Counted from the stretch's first letter, positions 1 through 11,661 are shown. The stretch: DNA of 64,000 nucleotides from Phellopilus nigrolimitatus (GCA_021029095.1 JAJOHG010000003.1:868001-932000), one strand, 5' to 3'. Program-made: numbers and translations. Notes: generated by a model from the sequence alone, not told the origin.

Positions 1-34
1 ACGGTGAGTATCGAAGAAAGGCTTTCGACGTCGT

Positions 35-2294
35 TCACTGCGTCCGAGCCGACCTGTTCGCGTCGGCAATTATCTGTTCCAATTTGGCCCAGAGAGCCGG
101 AGTCACACCGACGTCGTCCGGCCGCGCAATATCTGCCTCCAACTTGCGAAGGAAGTCGTCGATTTTGTCACACTCGACTACTTCGACAGGATTTAAGTTG
201 CCATCCTGTCCAACAGGACGTTCTAATCGCGTTGTACCAGGAAGCGTCATCTCTTCCTCCGAGATGAGGAACGCACCGACATTATCCAGCGAGATCTCGG
301 TATGTGTCGTTATGGTTTTGCCTTTCCCCTCTGTCTGGGTTATCCTGACCAGCAACGCGTCTTGCTTTCCTTCGCGGGCTTTCTTGAGAGTAGAATACAC
401 ATCTCTGGCTGCCTCGACGGAATCTTTACCAACAAACGTCAATTCGTCGAGCAATGTCTCCAGCCTAAAGACCTCAAATGTTGGGGGAAGAGTGGTGTAG
501 TCGATGCCTACGCCAACAAAATGGAAAGCAACATCCGGCAGTTTACGCTCAGCAAGCTTTTGAAGCCCAGGAAGGTGGCGCAAAACGTCTCTCCGAGAAC
601 AGTAGAGAACGAAATCCCTATCTTTTTGTTTCTTCGGCTCGAGACCTAGAACGCGACAAACGCAATCAGACATTGACAAACGCAATTTTTTTCACAGCGA
701 AATGTTGCTTACCTTTCTTTTCTTTGCACTCCTTTTTGTGCCCTTTTGATTTCCATGCAATGATCTGACACTCGCGTGAGCAATACATGACGCTTTTGCA
801 GCCACTGCATTTCTTAAAGTCATTCTTGCTGTCGACATTCTCGCAACCAGGCTGACCAACATAGTCAGATAGACCTCTTCCATAATCACAAAACCAAAAC
901 ATACATTACCGCATCGCACAGATTTTATCCCTAAATCTTCGTTTTTATCAAAGAAATATTTGTATGTCGCACGTTCAAAAAGGAACCGCTCGAACAAGTT
1001 CCATTCCTTAGCCACGGGACTCGATGCAGCTCGCTTTTGGACTTCATCGGTGCACGCGTCCTTCATGGCTTTGACAACTCGTTCAGTTTTGGAGTAAAGC
1101 ATGCAGATGCGAGGAAGAAAGTCGGTCAACACCCCCACAGCGACCTTGTGAAAGGATGAGCGGAGAGGTTCTTGATCGAGCAAGGGGAAAACACGAAGCA
1201 AAGAGTCCAAGAATCCATGTGTGAACAATGCATCCATCCAAATATCGCCATATGGTCGCTCCAGAATAGAGAGGATGAACGTGAAACACTTGGCTGTCGC
1301 GTTGCAGGCACGTCCAAAATAAACGTCGTCAGAAGGTGGAAAGGCTTCAAAGACATTTCGGAGCACTCCAAGCACTTCATAAATTCCGTCGTTCATCGCA
1401 ATTGATAGCTGCATACGACTTGCGTCATCTCCTGAGTCAGAACAGAACGCTACCAAAGCGCTGGCGAAACCATCCAAACCCTCAAAATCCTCTGAAGTTC
1501 GGATGCGAGATCTACGCCGAAGTCGGTTCAGCAAGTTCTCCGCAGCGATATCGGGAACCCCGTAAGACTCTTGCAGAACCAGTTTCTGTATCATGTCCTT
1601 CGTTTTTTTAGAGAATTCGCTGTATAATGCAATGCACATGGAAGCTCTTCCGTAGCTGTCGCCTTGTGCGCGCTCGTCCGACCATAGGTGAACAATCAAT
1701 TTCAGCATATTAAAATCTGCGCAAATCTGCTCCTTGACCTTTGAGAACGGGGCGACGGATTCGAGTAGAGAAGCGATGTTCATGGACAAAAGACGACTTC
1801 CACTGGGATTTTTTCGCACGAATTTCTGCTCGAAAAGTAAAAGCCAACCCGCAATCGCTCTCCATGAGTTCTGCACGGTATTTTCTAGCATTGAGCCAGG
1901 AAACTGCCTTAACAACCCAAGAAGTCCCGCAACAGCAACAATAGCAAGCTGCTCGCGCTGGCTGACGCCGTCGTATGCACCGACGGAAGGCACGCCCTGT
2001 CGAAGGTGGAAGCATAGTGCCTCACAGGCACCGGCAGTCAAATGGACGGGGACAACCCACGGACAGCATGAGAGTGTCTGCATGGCCTTCAAATCACCAT
2101 TTCGCGTAGCTTTGATCGTCTGCAAAAAGAGGAAAAAAGTCTTTGCTTGATGGGACTCGAATCCCGGAATCAAAAATACACACCTCCCGAGGGTTATCCT
2201 GAAAGAGCTCCTCAAACTCTTCCCACATCTCCTCGTCTGCGATAGGTGCAATGAATTCATCCGCATATGCATCATCCGAATCTAAATCAGACAT
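35..2294 (-). CDS. MYND-type zinc finger protein
   Basis: Four exons on the minus strand join in phase: 2294-2184, 2119-905, 851-713 and 645-35 (introns 64, 53 and 67 nt), giving about 691 residues. The 852-904 intron is needed to complete the finger: exon 2 ends in RCGN and exon 3 starts with PGCENV. Together they form a full MYND cysteine/histidine pattern at about residues 440-484 (CGNPGC, FKKCSGC, YCSREC, GHKKEC). The N-terminus is acidic, and the roughly 400 residues before the finger look alpha-helical with no recognised domain. MYND fingers generally mediate protein-protein contacts. Without a SET domain there is no reason to call this a methyltransferase. About 200 residues follow the finger, a region unlike anything I can name. 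The finger is secure; the cellular role is unknown. Confidence 0.85.
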
Positions 2295-2651
2295 CTTGAA
2301 CGGATGTTGCGGAGACTGTACGAGTAGAAATTGAAAGAGTGGACGCGGACGTCACGTCCTCGTCAAACAAAGGTTATTTATGCATGTGTGCGATCTGAAC
2401 CTTGACTCGCTACCTTTCCTTAATATTGTCATGAACACAGTCATGTAGTGACTGTGGTTGTCGTATAACATGCCAAAGGGGCATGTATACATGTCGTCGG
2501 CAAAAAAGTACACTCAAATCCTTCGAACATCTAATTAACCAATCATCTTCTGTAAGGGGAAGTGACCGTCTGATATACAGCTTCTCGAGACAAGATAATT
2601 TACACTTTGCCTACACTTATTTCACTTTAGAGTCTTCCACAGAGACTGACA
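2295..2651. other. intergenic, upstream of the MYND gene
   Basis: This 357-bp gap lies between the start of the MYND gene and the stop codon of the GNAT-ankyrin gene. It should hold the promoter of the first and the 3' end of the second. Open frames here are shadows of the neighbouring gene. I see no repeat or RNA gene. Confidence 0.5.
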
Positions 2652-3971
2652 CTACTCATCTGCAAACTTCCTCCTCTTCAGGTACGCATCCCAAGTCAGT
2701 CTCGTTCCGGCTGGAAGAGGCACCAGTCCGAGGCCATCCTCCCAGCCTAACTTCTCCCGAATCTCCCACTCGATCTTCAACCGGTTGTCTTCATAACCCT
2801 TCCACCGGCCCAGTAACGCCTCCGAGAGTTCGCGGGAGGAAATACGTTCCTTCTCACTTGCCTCCAACGGGGTCACCCCGTCCTCATTGTCCCGCCGCTT
2901 CAGATCTGCAAATGTCGCAGGATCATCCGCAACGAGTAGCTCCTGTACTCCGCGCAAGGAGCCTGTGCTTGCCGCGACGTGTAGTGGTGTCATCCCCGAC
3001 TCGTCCTGCGCGTGCAGCGCGTCGGACTTGGTTGCCTGAGCGTTCCGGATGGACGAAAGCATGTCTGAATTGGCCTTGTCGGCTAGGCCTATCATAGTGT
3101 TATAGGGCGGCATACCCGCCATAGCAGCTGCGGCGATAGCAGCATGAATGGGAGGCATTCCAGGCTGGTCCTCATCTGCTGGCGGCGGAGTCCAGTGTCC
3201 GTTGCAATCGTCAGAAGCCGCAAGCAGGCGTGAAGGGTGCGTTTCAGAGGTTGCGTAGCCAAAGAAAGTGGTGCGTCCGATACGACGAAACCCATTCTTT
3301 TTATAGCGTATATTATCAGAGACAATTTGCACTGGTTTCTACGTTCAAGAGAAACAAAGAAAATACCTTGCGATAAAACTGAATGATGTCGGATTTCGCA
3401 TTGCTCCACTCGCTGTTAGCAATGGAGTGTGCAGTCGGCGTGGGCCAGCACATAAGATAAGGAACATGCCCGAAATCCTTATTTTTCGTACTTTCAATTA
3501 ACCGTTGAAGCGCCCGCGAACCAACGCCTTTCCTTTGAAACTAGTTACATAGATGACGTCAAGAATGTCAAGAATGCAAGACAAACAGCAAGGAATGTGA
3601 GATCGACTTACCTCAGGCACGACCTTCAGTTCGACAACATATAAGAGAGGCGACCGAATGTTGAGTTCCTCTCCCCACGCACCTGATCCACGATGGTAGT
3701 CGTTATGAATCAACCACGGCTTCACCTGGCCGAACTTGTCGAAGACGGCGATCGCAAATTTCTGCATTTCGTCCGATTTTTCGTCCATCACTTGAATAAA
3801 GTGGTCATCCTCTTCAAAACGTTTGATGAGAATAGCATTGAGCTGCGCAACGGGCTCAGCGTGACCTGGATAGGAGGCAGTAAAGGCGACGTCTTTGAAG
3901 CGGTCTGGGTTTTCAAGGTCTTCTTCCATAGAAATTTCGTACTTGAGTTTGGAGAGGTCAAGGGAGGCCAT
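2652..3971 (-). CDS. GNAT-family acetyltransferase fused to ankyrin repeats
   Basis: Three exons, 3971-3612, 3540-3367 and 3296-2652 (introns 71 and 70 nt), encode about 392 residues. The spliced N-terminal half has the GNAT acetyl-CoA binding signature: a beta strand reading VVELKVVPE runs into FQRKGVGSRALQRLIE (Q/R-x-x-G-x-G, about residues 112-137), and the C-terminal GNAT motif FYRKNGFRRIG follows at about 175-185. Both motifs span exon junctions, which supports the splicing. From about residue 220 come ankyrin-like units: GMPPIHAAI (224), DESGMTPLHVAASTGS (277) and EDGVTPLEAS (318). The protein has no signal peptide. I infer a cytosolic or nuclear N-acetyltransferase whose ankyrin part may bind the substrate; the substrate is unknown. 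A longer frame would allow a start at 4097, but 3971 gives the more GNAT-like N-terminus. Confidence 0.75.
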
Positions 3972-4272
3972 GACTGTCGACGAGAGAAAGCAGACGGTTG
4001 AATATTGAATCCAGAATAAGGGCCAGAGATTGAATCCAGTTGATGACGTAGTCGACGTCAAGGGACAATACGGATCGGTTGACATGCATTTGTCCAAGAC
4101 TCAGATTCTGAACTCATTCCAGTGGTTCCGGCTCTCGATTTCAAGACAAAACATCATATTGTTACATGTAATCTAGCAAGCAGGAAAACCCGTTGATACA
4201 TCGTTTTCAGTCGATAGCAACGGGTAAAAAAGCGAGAGTTCGCGAGTCGTCGTACCCGGATCGTGATTTACA
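3972..4272. other. upstream region of the GNAT-ankyrin gene
   Basis: About 300 bp between the gene start and the hAT-like element. It presumably contains the promoter. I see no other feature in it. Confidence 0.4.
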
Positions 4273-4280
4273 TACTTGAC
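4273..4280 (+). repeat. left target-site duplication, TACTTGAC
   Basis: The octamer TACTTGAC directly precedes the left terminus of the hAT-like element and is repeated identically at 4967-4974. An 8-bp duplication is the hallmark of hAT-superfamily insertion. Confidence 0.85.
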
Positions 4281-4295
4281 TAGTGTTCTCAAAGG
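4281..4295 (+). repeat. left terminal inverted repeat
   Basis: TAGTGTTCTCAAAGG, perfect 15-bp inverted match to 4952-4966. Confidence 0.85.
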
Positions 4296-4951
4296 TCAGG
4301 TCGGGCCAGGTCAGAGCACTTTTCCACCCGACCCTGACCTGGCCAGGTCGGGATTTTCTGAGTCTTAGCTGACCTTGACCTGACCCGCTGTGACCCGCAG
4401 CTGACCTGACCCAGCAGGTCAGGTCAGGGTCGACCCGGGGCCGGCCACCGACCTGCAAGAAAACATATTTTTCCACAAAATGTTCACCAAAAAATATTTT
4501 ATAGATGCCATTTGCACTTTATAAGACACTCATCATAATAAAATGCTAATACAAAAGTTCCGTTTTCTTGAGGAAGCTAGAAAACCATATTCAACTTGGT
4601 GCAGCTTTAGCTTTGTAAGCAGTGACACAAAACTGCAAGTACCATATGCAGTATATTTGTCACAAAAGAACTTAAATGTATGCTTGGTTTAGGATAGTAC
4701 ATATCCGAGTGGACTTGGGTCGGAAATTTCTCAAGCTTTCACAGCTTACAGTATGCTCTTGTCTACCTCTCAAGTACTTCCGGGTCACGGGTCAGGTCAA
4801 GGTCGGTCGGGGGTCGAGGTGGGTCGGGAAATTCTGGCGGATGCTGACCTTGACCCGGCCCAGCAACGGCCCAGCTTGACCTGACCCGCTAGTGACCTGA
4901 CCCGCGGGTCAGGTCAGTGGTCGACCCCGGGTCAGCACGGGTCTGACCCGG

Positions 4952-4966
4952 CCTTTGAGAACACTA
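4952..4966 (-). repeat. right terminal inverted repeat
   Basis: CCTTTGAGAACACTA, the reverse complement of the left terminus at 4281-4295. Confidence 0.85.
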
Positions 4967-4974
4967 TACTTGAC
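4967..4974 (+). repeat. right target-site duplication, TACTTGAC
   Basis: Identical to 4273-4280 and directly abuts the right end of the element. Confidence 0.85.
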
Positions 4975-5080
4975 ATCGCAAGCTAACAAGCTTTTATACT
5001 GAAGTAAATCACCAAACGCAAAAAAGACCCGAGACCACTCCAGTGATTACATAGAGTATGTTCCTATGAGAGACAGTCAG

Positions 5081-6193
5081 CTACACAATCCCGATGATGG
5101 AGGGCATGATAATTTGCATCGCAAGATTCGTGTTGCTGCTGCCAGTAGAACCCGGATTAGCCGAGTTCGAGCCATTATCTCCTGTATCTCCTCCACTATC
5201 CGGAGTCGTCGCATTGGCTACCGTAAGGTAAGTGTCGCAAACAGGTAATTGGCTGACTGGACTTGTCCAGTTTGTATGCTCGTGTTGATTACGTTGAATG
5301 TCTGGTTCAGCATCCACGCATTGAAGTCGCCATACAAAGACTGGTCCACATTCACAAAAGAGTTTCGGCCGTCCTGTACGTGAATAAGCAGTGACGTCAG
5401 TTTCTCTATTTTGTTCGGGCACATGCCTGTAAAGAAGATATCGAACACGTGGTCGAATGTCGCAGAATCAGCATACGCGGGGTTGATCAGGCAGGCATCC
5501 GACCACTCGGAGTACAGTAACTGAATATGCAAACCGCATTTAAGTAACAGAGAACGCGATCGGATCAAAAGCAATCGAACTAACTGCAGAAACTGCTCCG
5601 CCAGAGTGAAGATATCATCCTCCATTGAGAACCCATAGAATTTTCCAAGAAAATTTAGACACATGCCTCCTTTATAAACGAAGACACGGCAGACAGACCT
5701 TATTAATCCCTGTGGTGTCTGCACCAACCAGCTGATACGAGACCGTCTCCGTAAGAGACCTTCAAGGCGGATATACAATCAATTTCAATTTGGCCACCCT
5801 TAACCATATCTCGCAGTGCGAATACTAACGCGTTTGGGAACCACTGGAGCTTGAGCGTAGACGTGTCCGACTGGTTGACACCTGCCTGGACGGCGGCCGT
5901 GTCGTTTGTCGCTTGAGCAGGAATGTACGCTTGACAGAGTAGCAGGCCCCTCGAGCCATATTGTGAGTATGAGTGTGCGTGCACGCAAAGCTGCGAACAT
6001 TGTCATCGTCTCCGGAGCTCTCTTGTCTGCAACGGATGATCAACGCGCCCGGCGCAATACGGGTCTCAATGTGGCAAGGAACGCACTGGATATCAGGACG
6101 ATGGAGGAAGGAAGAGCTGCGGTCGTCGAGGAGTACCACGTCTCCACACCTGTCGAGCGGCATCGTACTAGTTTGACGGTCGTACCTGGACAA
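5081..6193 (-). CDS. possible secreted, GPI-like protein; exon structure unresolved
   Basis: Several minus-strand frames look coding but I could not join them cleanly. In order of transcription they are: about 5930-5780 (LLLCQAYIPAQATND... and LKLQWFPNALVFALRDM), about 5760-5700 (TVSYQLVGADTTGINK), about 5600-5560 (AVSSIAFDPIAFS), about 5515-5300 (YSEWSDACLINPAYAD..., LYGDFNAWMLNQTFN) and 5270-5081. The last ends in a Gly/Ser/Asn-rich linker (SGGDTGDNGSNSANPGS) and a short hydrophobic tail (AMQIIMPSIIGIV). Scattered Cys, several N-glycosylation sequons (NDT, NQS, NQT) and this C-terminus suggest an extracellular, possibly GPI-anchored protein. I found no convincing start codon with a signal peptide. 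It may be a real gene with many short introns or a decaying one. The family is not recognised. Coordinates are outer limits. Confidence 0.35.
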
Positions 6194-6616
6194 TACTGTA
6201 TAGTGGACTTAGACTTGAGTGATCATCAGTGAACGACTTGAGGGATGAACATTGAAATTTCATTTATTCAATTCTTGAAAATGCTTCATCAATGAGCAAT
6301 GAATGGTGAATTGACTTGTCTATCATTCACTACTCACTGATGCTTCAAATCCGAGATCATCCGCTGAAAATGACTAATTTAATAATTAGCATGGCACAGC
6401 CGCAAACTGTGATCGACGTTTGAACGAAGCAGAACGCTACCACTGGACAAACTATATTTGTCAGCATTTCGCACGGATACGGATATACACTGCCATGCTA
6501 GTTCTTACGGCTTCGTATTCTCGAGTGCAATTCATACACTGCTCGTCATTTACTTGGCTCGCTGTAAAGGCCTCCGATCTAAGCTGGACTGTTAGACCGT
6601 TTATCCTTCCTGCTAG
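6194..6616. other. AT-rich intergenic region before the enoyl-CoA hydratase gene
   Basis: About 420 bp. Around 6246-6350 it contains loosely repeated words (attcaa, tgcttca, aatga, tcattcac) but no exact tandem repeat. It probably serves as promoter for the plus-strand gene. A TTCGAAT word at 6635 is not part of a tRNA. Confidence 0.4.
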
Positions 6617-7859
6617 ATGATATCCAGAGTTCGAATCACGTCTGCGTCGGCCTTTCGTGGTCAGCTCAAACGACATGGTACACTCTACACGATCGTGGTG
6701 ACACGGCCCCTCTCTCAGATCTCTCGCTCAAATGAGGCCTTCATTGAACCTTCAGACCATCATCCTGGAATTAAGTACCTCTCGTTGAATCGCCCGCAGA
6801 GTAAGAACGCGCTTTCTATGAGACTCTTGAAAGTGAGTACTTCAAGGATTTCTCGTATAGTAAGTACGACTAACCTCCACGACAGGAGCTCCAAGAATGT
6901 CTGGACTCTGCGCGGAATGATAAAGAGTGCTTGCTAATCCCGTATCTAACCGCATAGTATTGACTATGAATTTCCACAGTTTGCGCGTGCTCATTGTTCG
7001 CTCGACAGCCCTGGGCTCCTTCTGCGCGGGTGCAGATCTCGTCGAGCGGAGAACGATGTCACTAGAGCAAGTGTCCAAATTTTTGTCGGACCTGCGAACA
7101 GCTTTCACCTCCCTAGAAAACCTCACCGTTCCCACCATCTCCGCGATCGACGGACCGGCTCTAGGCGGAGGCCTTGAGTTAGCTCTTGCGTGTGACTTCC
7201 GCATCGCTGGTCAGCGTATAAATTAAAGGGCTACGTGATTCCATCTGAAACTCACCCTTAGGAGCCAATATCGCAAAGATTGGCCTGCCAGAGACTCGCC
7301 TGGGAATTATACCCGGTGCGGGCGGAACTCAGCGTGCAGTCCGTCTATTAGGTATTTCGAAGGCCAAAGAACTGGTCTTCACAGGTAGACTGCTGACAGC
7401 GTCAGAAGCTGAAGAAATAGGTGTGAATCCTATCCCATTGTTTCTTCTTCTAATTTCACTATTTTTATACTCAACTGAGACATATTTAAGGCCTTGTAGA
7501 CTATGTATCTGAGCCTGGGACATTGGCTATTGACCGAGCATTGAAGCTGGCGAAGGAGATAGCGTCGAATTGTATGCTTTTTCTCCGCTCTCAATGGTGA
7601 TCTTATCAACAAATTTCCTGTACAGCGCCTCTTGCACTGAAAGCAGCAAAACAAGCTCTTTCGCGAGCTCCAGAACTCGAGTTAGAAGCAGGTCAGTACT
7701 TATCCTCTATTGCTTCCTTTTCGTTTAAATCGGCTGCGTTTTGACACAGGGCTTGACTTTGAACGAGCTTGCTACGAACCTCTTTTGTCATCGAAGGACC
7801 GCGTGGAAGCTCTCAATGCTTTCAAAGAAAAAAGAGCCCCCGTCTTCAAAGGCGAATAA
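6617..7859 (+). CDS. mitochondrial enoyl-CoA hydratase/isomerase (AUH-like)
   Basis: Seven exons (6617-6832, 6886-6926, 6980-7209, 7262-7420, 7491-7571, 7626-7691, 7750-7859) give 300 residues, normal for a crotonase-fold hydratase plus targeting peptide. The first 35 residues are rich in Arg and Ser with almost no acids, a typical mitochondrial presequence. Motifs in order: [21 protein letters not shown] (oxyanion-hole region), [20 protein letters not shown], and [17 protein letters not shown]. The Glu in GGGLELA and the Glu in LPET correspond to the two catalytic glutamates of crotonases. Overall likeness is to methylglutaconyl-CoA hydratase (AUH) in leucine breakdown, but short-chain enoyl-CoA hydratase activity cannot be excluded. 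The second intron uses donor GTGCTTG, chosen because it restores the conserved DLRVLIVRS strand. The gene ends 182 bp from the convergent SEC10. Confidence 0.88.
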
Positions 7860-8041
7860 GCGAGATGACAGGTGGAAAACAAATCTGTTACGCTTACGTC
7901 TGTTAGGGCTTCTTTTGAGGAATATGGATTCTAGTTTTCGGATTGGATAATGATAAGGTGTCAAAAAATACAACATAATATGAAGAAAACAAGAAAGGCT
8001 AAAATGGTATATATACATCGTTCCATAGACACCGACACCGC

Positions 8042-11000
8042 TCAGCCTCCAAACCTATTGGAGAAGGAAAATCCACCGGCTAAGTTTGAGCCCACTGCAT
8101 CGCCGATATGGAGCCCGTCCATTTCGCGCATCATCGTACTCAATCTGCTCATCCCTAGTCGGTCGCGGAAGCCCTTCGTCTCTACTACGCCGCCGAACCC
8201 AGTCACGCCTGCGCCTACGCCCACACCTCCATCCACGCTGACCGCATCGCTCTGCCCATCGAAGCCCTTCTCAAATGTCTGCCAGTCGCTGCGTTGCGCA
8301 AGGTACGGCCGGAGGAGGTGTAGTTCGATACGCGCGAGTGCGCTTTCATTGATGTATGACTTGAGGATTTCCGGCTCAATGAGGAAAATCTTTCCGAGCT
8401 GGCAGATGAACTCGAATCGTTCTGGAAGCGCGGGGCAGCTGAACGTCGCGAACAAATCTTGGTAGGATTTCAGATCCCTAGGAAATCATTTTTCGTGTCA
8501 GCAGGTACTTATAATAATTTAATTTAATGGTTCACGTACTTTGCAAGAATGAGTCCTCCGTTAGCGTTTACAGAAAACTTCTTTAAGTGCTCCAACAGTA
8601 AACTAGATGCACATGTCAGATGAGCTGATGCCTTTTCCTCTGCAGGACTTACGTATTGAAACTGACACCGATCTCCGTCAGGAAGATTTCCAAATTCTTT
8701 CCGCTGAGGTTCTGTTTCGCTGCATCTCGAACTTTGGCGAGCATAGTGCAGCATGCCTCGCATGGTTCGGTATTCACGAAAGATAGTTCATCGTTGCGTG
8801 GTTTGAACTCATTTTTCTTTTGCTTCACAAGTTGAGAGGACAGCCATGCAATGATCGCTGTAAGCGAGAATGTAACTTTTTTAAATGGTTTCCACGGAAC
8901 AACTTCGACTTACAGTCTACCAAGCGATTCATCAAAGCATTTGCAGCGCCCTCGATTCTGCTGACTGCCTGGTTGTTGAATATGACCATCTCGCGACGCA
9001 CTGTCACCGACGAACTAGCGAGCGGAAGTAGTGCTGTGCTGACGTATTGTTGCCAGAGATGGCAAATGAAATCTACTAATCGAAGAACACCAAGTGCCTG
9101 GAGGCTTGGTTCAACCTTTGGATCGGCAGTCTCTAGCCGGGTGAATGCACTATACGAGGATAGTTAGGTTTAGAAGGCATATAAGTAAGCTGACTATAGC
9201 TTGACGTACGTGTCGAGGGCTACTTCTGCGTAGTTTGTCCCAATCGTCTCCGCTAGTACACGTGAGAGAGCAAAGGCATTTTTTGGCCTATGACAGGAAG
9301 ATGATCAGGACAATTTAGTACACTTAGGAACCGTAGCACCCACACGTCATTCGACGGGCTCAGGACTACACATCTCCCTACCGCCTCCGCATGCCACTTG
9401 AGCATCTGTTCTGCGGCATCGAGACCCAGTAGCCCGTCTTCCTCCCGAACCGGATCGTCTCCCGGTTTCTCTTGAATTTTCTCTGCTGATGTTGTCAAAC
9501 CGGAAAACTTCATAAGCGCTGCTGCTGCCTGAGCACTCGCGCTCGAGCTCGTAGCGCCCGAATTGTTTGAGGATGTCGCGGCAGCAGCACTGAGTTGGTT
9601 TACCATACGGTCGAACATAGAGCCTTTGCCCTTGCTTGTTTTCTCCTGCATGGCGTTTGTTTCAGTAATTTGCCAAATGGAAGGAGGCCAATTTCGCATA
9701 CGTGATATCGAGCAAAGCGGCTGAGATAGCCCATGTATAGCTCACCGAGGCTTTTGCTTTCTCGTTCCAAGTAGCGCATACCTTCTGTATATGGTACAAA
9801 CAGCTCTTCCATCGCAGTCTCCAACATTGAACTGAGGGACACAGTGACAAAGCTCGTCGTAGTTGTTGAGGGAGCTAATCCAATAATAGATCTCCTGAGT
9901 TCTGCTACCTCTGTCGGGGAGCGGGGTGTAGAAGTAGTCAGCTCATACTCCTTTAAATCCTCCACGAGGTTGGAAACCTGTATATGCACAAGCTGGAGGA
10001 TGCGAAGGAAGGCCAGCGTTGACAAAGAGGAGCCCTTATTTAGAAGTTGTTCCATATATTCCTGGATCTATAAAAATTTGCGTCAGAATACAGGACATTT
10101 GAAGTGCTCCTTCACATACGGACTGAGCAAACACTCGTTGCAGGAAGACCTGCATAACAAGGGGAGGGTTCGGAAATACGACTTGAACAATCTGAGCTTC
10201 CTCGCCGACTGTAGTACGAATCTCTTTAAAAAGTTCTTGGAGTCCCTTTTCAGTTCTTGGCGGCGTGGAATCAGGGTCATTCAAAGTTTTCCATCTGTAT
10301 TTTTTTTTCTCGTCAATGACGGTCTTATTTAAAAAAACGCGAATCTTACAGTTCAGAGTCTGCGTTGAAACTTGTGACTTGGCGCACTCGATTGATGAAG
10401 AAATCGTGTTGGTTGACATAGATCTGAACGCAAGAAGCGCCACCGTTGAAGTCTTGTAATGTCTGAGCACAATGCTATAAAAAGAAATCGTGATGTAGAG
10501 AAATAATGTCTACGACAATGGGACTCCTCACATGCATCATTTTTGGATCTTCCTTGCGGTAGCACCTATCGAAAAGATTGAGCATATCCTTTTCGAACTT
10601 TTCGCAATATTTATCAATAGCTTCTCGAGTCTACGTGAATAATTCAGGAGAATAAGACGTCAGAAACCTATAATCGTACTGTCGAGGTACTCACTTGCTC
10701 TGCAGTTGGTAAATCCACCTCCTTCGCGACAGCGCTCAGGCGCCGAAGAACCGTCGCGAGCTCCTGTCGTCCTTCCTTACCGCTCTGCTTCCTGAGCACA
10801 TCCAAGTCGGACGTGTCTCCACGAGAGAATTGGATGTAGTAGTTGATCAGGTCGTGAGCTGCTTGTGCCCTTTGGCGTTGAAGATGAACAGACTCGAGTT
10901 GCTCGCCTAATTATTTGCTTTTAGCATGTCGACCTCGGACAAAGCCGTTTAGATATCCACACCTATTCGAACGGCGGTTCGTCCAACCTCACTCATTTTG

Positions 11001-11503
11001 TTTTCCATGCCAGAGAATGATTGGCCGACAGCCTACCATCCATTTCAAACTTATTATATGTTTCAGGAGGCAGTAGCACTCACCTCGAATCCCTTATTCA
11101 GATCAGACATCTTCCGGGTATATTCGCGTTCTGCGACCTTGACACTCTTTTCCATTTGTTCAGACTTGGCTTGTACATCTTTCCGAAGGGCAATGAGTTT
11201 GTCTACTGTTCCTTCGAAGGTTCTAATGAAAGGTACGGGATTGAATGCTGGAGTGTGACAAGAATGTTAACGCGTTCAAGGCGCCGAGCGAAGCTTCACG
11301 TACGGCCAGAGCCTGTCTTTGAGTTAGATATCAGTTTATCTGATACTGCGCCGATGAAGTCCTTGACGTCGAATTTGCCCTGGTGGTTGCGAGTTATGGA
11401 AGAGATTCGTTGACGACGTACAATTACATACCTGGAATGTCTTTATATCAAGCTGTTCTTGCACTGATGGATCGAGCTCGTCAAACGACGGTGCCGTTTC
11501 CAT
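8042..11503 (-). CDS. SEC10: exocyst complex component Sec10
   Basis: Multi-exon gene on the minus strand. It starts METAPSFDELDPSVQEQLD at 11503 and ends at 8042; the protein is roughly 850 residues. Recognisable Sec10 blocks, in order: FDVKDFIGA, PFIRTFEGTVDKLIALRKDV with the following coiled coil, LLRRLSAVAKEVDLPTAE-type region (about 10700-10760), NLFDRCYRKEDPKMMH, QTLQDFNGGASCVQIYVNQH, FFINRVRQV, VLQRVFAQS, and YLERESKSLGELYMGYLSRF, which is highly characteristic. The C-terminus has SNYAEVALDTYV-like and KDLKSYQDLFATFSCPALPERFEF segments. In the exocyst, Sec10 tethers secretory vesicles to the plasma membrane at hyphal tips and septa. The low-complexity insert at about 9480-9600 (Ala/Ser-rich) is unusual. 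The start lies 158 bp from the divergent RIX1. Confidence 0.92.
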
Positions 11504-11661
11504 CTCCAGGACGTTTACGGTGAAACCCAGGATCCGTTTGTTGTTGTTGCCGTGGACTGGAGGTCGGAAGGCGCGTCCCGACGCGGGCGTCGATCATCAG
11601 CTTACTCTAATTAGACTGCAAAAAATTTCGAATTTGCTCTTCCTCCGAGTCGTCGTGCGCG
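11504..11661. promoter_or_regulatory. bidirectional promoter between SEC10 and RIX1
   Basis: Only 158 bp separate the two divergent start codons, so both core promoters and 5' UTRs must fit here. I see no clear TATA box. Confidence 0.55.

Larger units (their letters stand above)
4281..4966. mobile_element. non-autonomous hAT-like DNA transposon (MITE-like), 686 bp
   Basis: The element starts TAGTGTTCTCAAAGG (4281-4295) and ends in the exact reverse complement (4952-4966). It is flanked by 8-bp direct repeats TACTTGAC. The TAGTG start and 8-bp duplication fit the hAT superfamily. The two subterminal parts (about 4296-4450 and 4785-4950) are packed with direct and inverted copies of GGTCAGGTC/GACCTGACC-type words, as expected for transposase binding sites, and could fold strongly. 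The centre (about 4460-4780) is AT-rich. No transposase frame is present, so it would need a transposase supplied in trans. The perfect duplication and terminal repeats suggest a fairly recent insertion. Confidence 0.85.

Noticed and set aside
2483..3097. Plus-strand 204-codon frame
   Set aside because: Antisense shadow of the GNAT-ankyrin gene, without motifs.
6600..6660. TTCGAAT word resembling a tRNA T loop near the hydratase start
   Set aside because: Flanking bases do not form the 5-bp T stem and no D arm or acceptor pairing is found; it lies in the coding start of the hydratase.
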